Shown here one piece after another: positions 13,960 through 18,313 of a stretch of DNA of 18,313 bases (positions within the stretch are counted from its first letter, which is position 1; each line of letters opens with the position of its first letter). Below the pieces are notes generated by a model. That model did no database searches and was not told the origin of the DNA. It worked only from the letters and a program-made list of their open reading frames with translations. Made by a program: the position numbers and the translations under genes. The DNA lies in contig CANFFZ010000039.1 in the NCBI GenBank assembly GCA_947446155.1, positions 1 through 18,313 of the forward strand, written 5' to 3'. The DNA is from Chloroflexota bacterium. GTDB taxonomy: Bacteria > Chloroflexota > Dehalococcoidia > UBA2979.

Positions 13960-14325
13960 ATGCGGCACGTGCTGGCGGCAGATATCGGTGGGACGCACAT
14001 GCGCGCCGCCGTCGTGCGGGAGGACAGCGCGATCCTCGCGCGGGTCAGCGCGCCCACCCTGCCCGGCGAGGGTTTCGATGCCGCCACGGAGCGCCTCGCG
14101 ATGCTGTTCCAGCAGGTCGCGGCACGCGCCCTCGCGCCTGACCTCCTCGCCATCGGCATCTCGACGGCAGGCCCGGTCGACGCCACGGACGGCACTTACC
14201 GCCACCCGCCCAACCTCGAGGGCTGGGACGGCCGCTCGATGGTCCCTCTGTTGACCGACCACCTGGGGATGCCCGTACGGGTCGGACACGATGCCACGCT
14301 TGCGGCGCTGGCTGAGACGCGCTGA
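13960..14325 (+). CDS. ROK-family sugar kinase, N-terminal part (cut by in-frame TGA)
   Basis: The first 121 codons of a ROK (repressor, ORF, kinase) protein, probably a glucokinase-like hexose kinase. The ATP-binding DIGGTHMRAAVV motif is at residues 7-18. GISTAGPVD, the NLEGW substrate loop and the catalytic aspartate in VGHDATLAALAETR (where most relatives have NDAN) are present. TGA at 14323-14325 follows ETR. Homology continues in the same frame as GHRSGAKHLLYVTVSTGIGAG. At this spot relatives usually have an aromatic residue in an E-x-R-(W/Y/F)-G-A-G pattern, so the original codon was plausibly TGG. ATG at 13960, with GGGGAGGG 5 bases ahead, is favoured over an upstream in-frame start at 13903. 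The fragment alone should not be an active kinase. Confidence 0.84.
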   Translation: MRHVLAADIGGTHMRAAVVREDSAILARVSAPTLPGEGFDAATERLAMLFQQVAARALAPDLLAIGISTAGPVDATDGTYRHPPNLEGWDGRSMVPLLTDHLGMPVRVGHDATLAALAETR

Positions 14326-14394
14326 GGCCACCGCTCCGGCGCGAAGCACCTGCTGTACGTCACCGTCAGTACCGGCATCGGCGCGGGGATCATC

Positions 14395-14892
14395 GTGGAC
14401 GGGCGGCCGGTCACCGGTGCCTCCGGCGGCGCTGGCGAGGTCGGCCACATGATCGTGGCGCCGGGTGGCGCCTCATGCGGAGCGGGCTGCCCCGGCTGCC
14501 TCGAAGGCAATGCCTCCGGCCGCGCGATCGCCCTCGCTGCGCGTGTCGCCATCGAGGGTGGAGCGCACACGATCCTGACACCGGACGCGGACGCCGCTGC
14601 CGTGTTCGCCGCCGCGGAGGCGGGAGACAGCCTCGCGGACGCGATGGTCGAGGGGGCGATGGGACACCTTGCGGCGGGGATTGCGGGCCTGCTCGCGATC
14701 TTCGACCCGGAGGTGATCATCCTCGGTGGCGGGGTCGCGGAGGGATTTGTGACCCGCTGGGACGCACTGATCGCCGCGATCCAGACGCGCGCGCTGCCTC
14801 GCTACGCCTCGGGCGTCCCGGTCGAGCGCACCACGCTTGGGGACGAGGTCGGCCTGCTGGGCGCGGCGCTCTGGGCGCTGGGCGAGGGATAG
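14395..14892 (+). CDS. ROK-family sugar kinase, C-terminal part (after in-frame TGA)
   Basis: The same frame resumes at 14326; the first possible start is GTG 14395. With the first part the gene would have 310 codons, a normal ROK kinase length. Visible family marks are GASGGAGEVGHMIVAPGG, the zinc-binding cysteine cluster, LEGNASGRAIA, and the C-terminal DPEVIILGGGVAEG. The cysteine cluster reads CGAGCPGC instead of the usual CxCGxxGC, so the middle cysteine is shifted by two positions while three cysteines remain. A restart at 14395 would miss the phosphate-binding STGIGAG loop, so the piece is unlikely to work alone. The gene as a whole is best seen as a recently broken or misread kinase. 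Confidence 0.82.
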   Translation: MDGRPVTGASGGAGEVGHMIVAPGGASCGAGCPGCLEGNASGRAIALAARVAIEGGAHTILTPDADAAAVFAAAEAGDSLADAMVEGAMGHLAAGIAGLLAIFDPEVIILGGGVAEGFVTRWDALIAAIQTRALPRYASGVPVERTTLGDEVGLLGAALWALGEG

Positions 14893-14937
14893 GCGAGGAA
14901 CGACAGGGCCGCGTTCGCCCTCGACGGCGGCTCACCG

Positions 14938-14943
14938 TAGCCT
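14938..14943 (+). promoter_or_regulatory. Likely -10 element (TAGCCT), possibly leaderless
   Basis: TAGCCT ends 6 bases before the ABC-F ATG at 14950, and no ribosome-binding sequence is present. The arrangement matches the one before the deacetylase gene (TAGGAT, 6 bases to ATG). This suggests that the ABC-F mRNA begins at the start codon. Confidence 0.4.
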
Positions 14944-14949
14944 GTCCTC

Positions 14950-16548
14950 ATGATCTTCTCGGAGTCCCTGTCCAAGTCCTACGGGCGAGCGCGTGTCCTG
15001 CGCGACGCTTCTTTCATCATCGGCGACGGGGAGCGGGTGGGACTCGTCGGCCCGAACGGGGCCGGCAAGTCCACGATCCTCGAGATCGTCGCGGGCGAGG
15101 AAGAGGCGGACAGCGGCAAGGCCGGCTGGCGTGGCGGCGACATGGGCTTCCACCACCAGGAGGCCCGCCTGGCCGCCGAGCGCACCCTCGTCGAGGAACT
15201 GTGGACCGCCTTCCCGGAAGCCCGCGCCATCGAGCGCGACCTCGCCTCCGTCGCCGCGCAGATCGAGGCGGGCGACGGCGACCTCGATGCGCTCATCGAA
15301 GAGCAGACCTCGCTGTTCGAGCGGTTCGAGGCGCTGGACGGGTACCGCATCGACCAGCGGATCGGGCGCGTGTTGGACGGCCTCGGGTTCGCGGTCACCG
15401 ACCGCGAGAAACTGTGCGGCGACTTCTCCGGTGGCTGGCAGATGCGCGTCTCGCTGGCGAAGGTGCTGGTCCACCGACCGCCGAACATCGTGCTGGACGA
15501 GCCGACGAACCACCTCGACATTGCCGCGCGGGACTGGCTCGCGCTGGAACTGGGTGAGTACCGCGGCACCGTGCTGATCGTCACGCACGACACCGAGTTC
15601 ATGGACATCGTCGCGACCCGCATCCTGGAACTGAAGGACGGCGCGATCACCTCGTACACGGGGAACTACACGGACTACCAGCGCCAGAAGGCCGACCGCA
15701 TCTCGCAGCAGGACCGTGCAGCCGCGCGACAAGAGCGCGAGATCGACAAGCAGACGAAGTTCATCGAGCGGTTCCGCTACAAGCAGACCAAGGCGACCGC
15801 CGTGCAGTCGCGCATCAAGGCCGTCGAGCGCATCGAACGCATCGAGCGCCCCAACCAGCGCGAGCAGACGGTCTCCTTCCAGTTGCAGGCCACCGGTCGC
15901 ACAGAACGCGACCTGCTCGCGGTCACGAACGTGGCCCACGCCTACGGCGACCACCAGGTGCTCACGGACGTCACGCTCCACGTCGAGCGCGGCGACCGCG
16001 TCGTCTTCATCGGCCCGAACGGCAGCGGGAAGTCCACGCTGCTCAAGATCGTCGCGAGGCTCCTCGAACCGACCGGCGGCGCCGTCGTATGGTCGAACCG
16101 AGCACGCCTCGGCTACTACGACCAGCACCAGGACGAGGCGCTAGAGTCCGGGCGGACGGTGATCGAGGAAGTGCGTGCGGTCGCCACGGACGAACCGGAC
16201 GAGCGCCTGCGCAATATTCTCGGGCGCTTCCTGTTCCGCGGTGACGATGTCTACAAGCCGATCTCCGTGCTGTCAGGTGGGGAGCGCAGCCGCGTTGCGC
16301 TCGCCAAGTTCCTCATCGAGCCCTCGAACGTCCTCCTGCTGGACGAGCCCACCAACCACCTGGACGTGGGGACCCGCCGCCGCCTGCTCGACGCCCTCGA
16401 GGGCTACGACGGCACGATCATCTGCGCGAGCCACGATGCCACGATCCTCGAACGCGTGGCGACGCGGGTCTACGAGGTCGACGGTGGGACGGCCGTGGAG
16501 AAGGAAGACATGCGGCGCGAACTGCCGCCGGTGAAGCGCTCGCGATAA
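14950..16548 (+). CDS. ABC-F family ATPase (ribosome-associated)
   Basis: A 532-residue protein with two ABC cassettes and no membrane segments, the ABC-F layout. Cassette 1 has GPNGAGKST (34-42), signature FSGGWQ (159-164) and Walker B LDEPTNHLD (182-190). Cassette 2 has GPNGSGKST (355-363), LSGGERSRVA and a second LDEPTNHLD. The linker between them (about 240-310) is highly charged and helical (RQEREIDKQTKFIERFRYKQ), like the P-site tRNA interaction motif. ABC-F proteins bind the ribosomal E site and relieve stalled translation; some confer antibiotic resistance, but the short C-terminus gives no specific sign of that. ATG at 14950 lacks a ribosome site but follows a TAGCCT box. It lies 57 bases after the broken ROK gene. 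Confidence 0.94.
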   Translation: MIFSESLSKSYGRARVLRDASFIIGDGERVGLVGPNGAGKSTILEIVAGEEEADSGKAGWRGGDMGFHHQEARLAAERTLVEELWTAFPEARAIERDLASVAAQIEAGDGDLDALIEEQTSLFERFEALDGYRIDQRIGRVLDGLGFAVTDREKLCGDFSGGWQMRVSLAKVLVHRPPNIVLDEPTNHLDIAARDWLALELGEYRGTVLIVTHDTEFMDIVATRILELKDGAITSYTGNYTDYQRQKADRISQQDRAAARQEREIDKQTKFIERFRYKQTKATAVQSRIKAVERIERIERPNQREQTVSFQLQATGRTERDLLAVTNVAHAYGDHQVLTDVTLHVERGDRVVFIGPNGSGKSTLLKIVARLLEPTGGAVVWSNRARLGYYDQHQDEALESGRTVIEEVRAVATDEPDERLRNILGRFLFRGDDVYKPISVLSGGERSRVALAKFLIEPSNVLLLDEPTNHLDVGTRRRLLDALEGYDGTIICASHDATILERVATRVYEVDGGTAVEKEDMRRELPPVKRSR

Positions 16549-16580
16549 CGCGACTGCCGCTTCGGTTGGACTGACCTCGA

Positions 16581-17930
16581 CTACGGCGTGAGCACGAGGA
16601 TCTCGGCACTGTGGCCGACCTGATGCCACCAGTCCCCACCCTCGTCAGCGCTGGCGAACCAGATGTCGCGATGCCCCTTGGTGACCGCGCCGCCGGTGTC
16701 CTTGCAGGTATAGACCCGGTTCAGCGGGTCTCCCACGATCAGGAATCGTTGCTCCATATAGGCCGAGGCGCACGACGCGGCGCCGGCGTGGACGCGTTCG
16801 CCATTCGCCATGTAGCCACAGAAGCCGCCGCCGTCGCCCACAGCGCCGGAACGTACCCCCGGTGCGCAGTAGTAGAACGTGACGGTCGCGACCCCGTACG
16901 AAACAGTGTTCGGCGTCGTCGCGGGAGCCGGCGCTGCCACGGGGACCGGGGTCGGACTCGCGGTGGGCGCTGGCGTGGAGATCGCAGGGGCGATCGAGGC
17001 AGGGGCGCCCGTGCGCCTCACGAACACGACGCTATCCGCGGCCAGCAAGCCACTGGTCAGCGAGTTGGCGAAGCCGGGGGCACCCGCGATATAGGAGAGC
17101 CAGCGCTGACTGCCCGGCTCCCACATGCTGACCGACTCCACTGGGAAGGTCTGCGCGCCCACCAGAGCGGCGAGGTCGCTCGTCCCCGCCAGTCCGACGG
17201 TCGTGCCGCTGACCGCTGGGGCCGTGAAGGCGACAGCCATCCCACCGCCCGAGGCAGCCGCAACGGGCGCCGGGAGCGTCGTGGGGAGGTCACCTTGACG
17301 GCGGATGAACACGGCGCTGTTCAGCGGCAACGGGTCCTCGCCGATCGTGTTGAACGGGGAACCGGGGATATACGTCAGGAAGCGCCGGGTAGCCGTGTCG
17401 TAGACGGCGAGCGAGGTGACCTCGAACGCCTGGGCGGCGACCACCGCGCGAGGGGACAGTCCGCTCACGAGGCCAACCGTCAGCCCTCCTGCCGGAGGTA
17501 GGCGGCTCGGCAGGGCGATGCTGGCCCGGCTGGCGGTGACGGTCGCTGCCGGGGTTGCCACTGAGGTCACCGCGGTCGGGACGGGCGTCGCCACCGGGGT
17601 GCCGCTATCCGCCGTCAGGTACTGCGCCGCCGACCACCCGACGGTCTCGCCCCAACGGACGAGCGTCCACGTGAGGCCGTCCGCCGTGGCCTGTTGCCCG
17701 GCGTCCACCACCAGCGTGCCGTCCGGGATGCAGCCGATGGCGGGGCCAACGAGGCCAGCGCTAGCACGCATCCGCAGGCAGTCGCCCTGCGCGCTCACCC
17801 GGAGGTTCGAGGCAGCCTCGATGGTCGGCGGCACAGCCGCCAGGGCGACAACGAGCAGCGCGGCGACAACGAAACCGGCGGAGATCCGCCGGTGACGGGG
17901 TGCGAACAGATGTACGAAGTTGTTTAACAT
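16581..17930 (-). CDS. Secreted protein with SH3-like domain, two repeats and a 3D/RlpA-like C-terminal domain
   Basis: A 449-residue exported protein. A signal peptide spans about residues 1-40 (basic start, hydrophobic 18-33, likely cut near EAAS). An SH3b-like domain follows (about 43-106: DCLRMRASAGLVGPAIGCIPDG, ending VGWSAAQYLT), often a cell-wall binder. Two related modules at about 149-213 and 243-308 each run VGL...aFEVtSl-W/YD..tqRfLtYIpGaP..N.....L...SaVFIRR. Pro/Ala/Thr linkers separate the parts. The last about 100 residues have four cysteines and CKDTGGAVTKGHRDIWF (409-425), resembling the 3D domain (Asp-Tyr-Asp type) of lytic transglycosylase-like wall enzymes. A peptidoglycan remodelling role is inferred. 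ATG at 17930 has only a weak ribosome site. Confidence 0.83.
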   Translation of the reverse strand: MLNNFVHLFAPRHRRISAGFVVAALLVVALAAVPPTIEAASNLRVSAQGDCLRMRASAGLVGPAIGCIPDGTLVVDAGQQATADGLTWTLVRWGETVGWSAAQYLTADSGTPVATPVPTAVTSVATPAATVTASRASIALPSRLPPAGGLTVGLVSGLSPRAVVAAQAFEVTSLAVYDTATRRFLTYIPGSPFNTIGEDPLPLNSAVFIRRQGDLPTTLPAPVAAASGGGMAVAFTAPAVSGTTVGLAGTSDLAALVGAQTFPVESVSMWEPGSQRWLSYIAGAPGFANSLTSGLLAADSVVFVRRTGAPASIAPAISTPAPTASPTPVPVAAPAPATTPNTVSYGVATVTFYYCAPGVRSGAVGDGGGFCGYMANGERVHAGAASCASAYMEQRFLIVGDPLNRVYTCKDTGGAVTKGHRDIWFASADEGGDWWHQVGHSAEILVLTP

Positions 17931-17938
17931 CCCGAAAA

Positions 17939-17958
17939 CCGTAGCCGCCCCGCTACGG
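17939..17958 (-). promoter_or_regulatory. GC-rich hairpin followed by TTTT just before the SH3/3D gene
   Basis: On the minus strand, CCGTAGC and GCTACGG pair across a 6-base loop and are followed at once by TTTTCGGG and the ATG at 17930. This looks like a short intrinsic terminator or attenuator placed in the leader, 8 bases from the start codon. It could reduce read-through or mask the start. No known riboswitch core was recognised upstream, and the rest of 17959-18095 holds no gene that I trust. Confidence 0.42.
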
Positions 17959-18062
17959 GTTTGGGAACCCCCGGGCCGTCAGAAAGGTCCACGAACTATG
18001 ACCAAATGTGGGGAACTGATCACCTACCGCATCACGTTCGAGGAATCTGGCGCGGACTTTCC

Positions 18063-18080
18063 TCCGACTCCGGGGTCGGA
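18063..18080. repeat. 6-bp inverted repeat upstream of tRNA-Phe
   Basis: TCCGAC (63-68 of this block) and GTCGGA pair across a 6-base loop, ending 15 bases before the tRNA. It directly abuts TACGGT. It may lie in the promoter of the tRNA or in the leader of the minus-strand SH3/3D gene. Confidence 0.3.
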
Positions 18081-18086
18081 TACGGT
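18081..18086 (+). promoter_or_regulatory. Possible -10 element (TACGGT) for tRNA-Phe
   Basis: TACGGT has the TAnnnT form and ends 9 bases before the mature tRNA 5' end, a sensible distance for a tRNA promoter with a very short leader. No good -35 box is visible. Confidence 0.3.
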
Positions 18087-18095
18087 ACGGGCCGA

Positions 18096-18171
18096 GCCGA
18101 GGTAGCTCAGTTGGTAGAGCACGCGACTGAAAATCGCGTGGTCGCCGGTTCAAGTCCGGCCCTCGGCACCA
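18096..18171 (+). tRNA. tRNA-Phe (anticodon GAA)
   Basis: A complete 76-base cloverleaf. The acceptor stem is GCCGAGG with CCTCGGC (7 bp), the D stem GCTC with GAGC, the anticodon stem CGCGA with TCGCG around the loop CTGAAAA, and the T stem GCCGG with CCGGC around TTCAAGT. The anticodon in the loop is GAA, which reads Phe codons. The variable loop has 5 bases (TGGTC). The discriminator is A, and the terminal CCA is encoded in the DNA (18169-18171). Confidence 0.97.
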
Positions 18172-18177
18172 ACCTTT

Positions 18178-18199
18178 CCTCGGTGGGAACGCTCCGAGG
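18178..18199 (+). repeat. 6-bp inverted repeat after tRNA-Phe
   Basis: CCTCGG and CCGAGG pair across a 10-base loop shortly after the tRNA. There is no U-run behind it, so it is at best a processing or weak termination structure. It lies between the tRNA and the next coding frame. Confidence 0.25.
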
Positions 18200-18217
18200 C
18201 CTGCGGATGGACGGCGG

Positions 18218-18313
18218 ATGACCCGCATCCTGATTGCCGCCAGTACACCCGGCGCAGGCGCGACCACGGTCGCCGTCGGCCTCGCGTATCGCCTTGCCTA
18301 CGCCGGCCACGAG
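18218..18313 (+). CDS. P-loop NTPase (BioD/CobQ/ParA-like), N-terminal fragment
   Basis: Thirty-two codons are visible before the window ends. After a hydrophobic strand (TRILIAA) comes the P-loop STPGAGATT, then a helix (VAVGLAYRLAYAG). The strand followed by a glycine-rich loop ending in TT and an amphipathic helix is typical of SIMIBI-class P-loop enzymes such as BioD, CobB/CobQ-type amidotransferases, DRTGG-domain proteins and ParA/MinD. The central GAGATT differs from the usual GVGKTT in lacking the lysine at that position, which points more to the DRTGG/BioD-like than the MinD side, but this is weak. ATG at 18218 has GGATGGACGGCGG upstream. Confidence 0.7.
   Translation, partial: MTRILIAASTPGAGATTVAVGLAYRLAYAGHE

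Noticed and set aside
14323..14325. TGA read as tryptophan (code 4/25) or as selenocysteine.
   Set aside because: TGA ends several neighbouring genes at natural lengths, TGG is used normally for Trp, and ROK kinases have no known selenocysteine at this site.
17931..18095. A cyclic di-AMP (ydaO-type) riboswitch before the wall-protein gene, considered because such genes are often controlled this way.
   Set aside because: GGGGGTTCCCAAACCC on the minus strand is superficially similar, but I could not find the conserved core or the enclosing helices.
17998..18105. A 35-codon frame beginning MTKCGELITYRITFEESG upstream of tRNA-Phe.
   Set aside because: It ends inside the tRNA gene and has no recognised domain; the AAGG before it is poorly spaced. 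Coding is unlikely.
1..18313. CRISPR arrays, toxin-antitoxin pairs, phage genes, biosynthetic clusters or defence islands.
   Set aside because: No regularly spaced direct repeats and no marker genes for such systems were seen; the gene mix looks like ordinary chromosomal content.

Overview
The window is 18.3 kb of dense, GC-rich bacterial DNA. It holds 15 chromosomal genes (two of them each split in two by a stop codon), one tRNA gene, the edge of an insertion sequence, and a partial gene at the right end. Several traits suggest a Chloroflexota bacterium (Dehalococcoidia- or Thermomicrobia-like): an F420-type luciferase-like oxidoreductase, a paired M16 peptidase operon, MscL with a Cys4 tail, SH3/3D-type secreted proteins, frequent GTG starts and leaderless-looking promoters. 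An actinobacterium-like lineage is not excluded. This assignment is inference from gene style, not a database match.

Layout. Positions 1-128 carry the end of an IS3-family element (start of orfA, minus strand). A minus-strand pair follows: a class III CoA-transferase and a VOC-fold protein (235-1837). A divergent gap (1838-2014) holds a perfect 13-bp inverted repeat and what looks like the leftover first 18 codons of an enoyl-CoA hydratase gene. Next come a plus-strand LLM oxidoreductase (2015-2923) and a minus-strand group read right to left: a PAS-GGDEF-EAL protein, an amidase, and an APH-fold kinase (7603-2920). A plus-strand MFS transporter (7776-8996) converges on a two-gene M16 peptidase operon (11667-8993). 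A plus-strand polysaccharide deacetylase and MscL (11808-12983) converge on a minus-strand thioredoxin-like lipoprotein (13885-12992). A broken ROK sugar kinase (13960-14892) and an ABC-F ATPase (14950-16548) follow, then a minus-strand secreted SH3/3D protein (17930-16581), tRNA-Phe (18096-18171), and the start of a P-loop protein.

How genes go together. The CoA-transferase/VOC pair, amidase/APH pair and M16 pair look translationally coupled: the first through a stop codon inside the next ribosome site, the other two through 4-base GTGA overlaps. Two convergent pairs end on a shared CTAG tetranucleotide. The deacetylase, MscL, the secreted SH3/3D protein and the lipoprotein all act at the envelope, but they are not one operon.

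The most unusual point is that two otherwise intact genes, GGDEF-EAL and ROK, each carry one in-frame stop codon (TAG and TGA) with homology continuing in the same frame on both sides. Both are explainable by single C:G to T:A transitions. I see no clear novel defence, secretion or biosynthetic system here.
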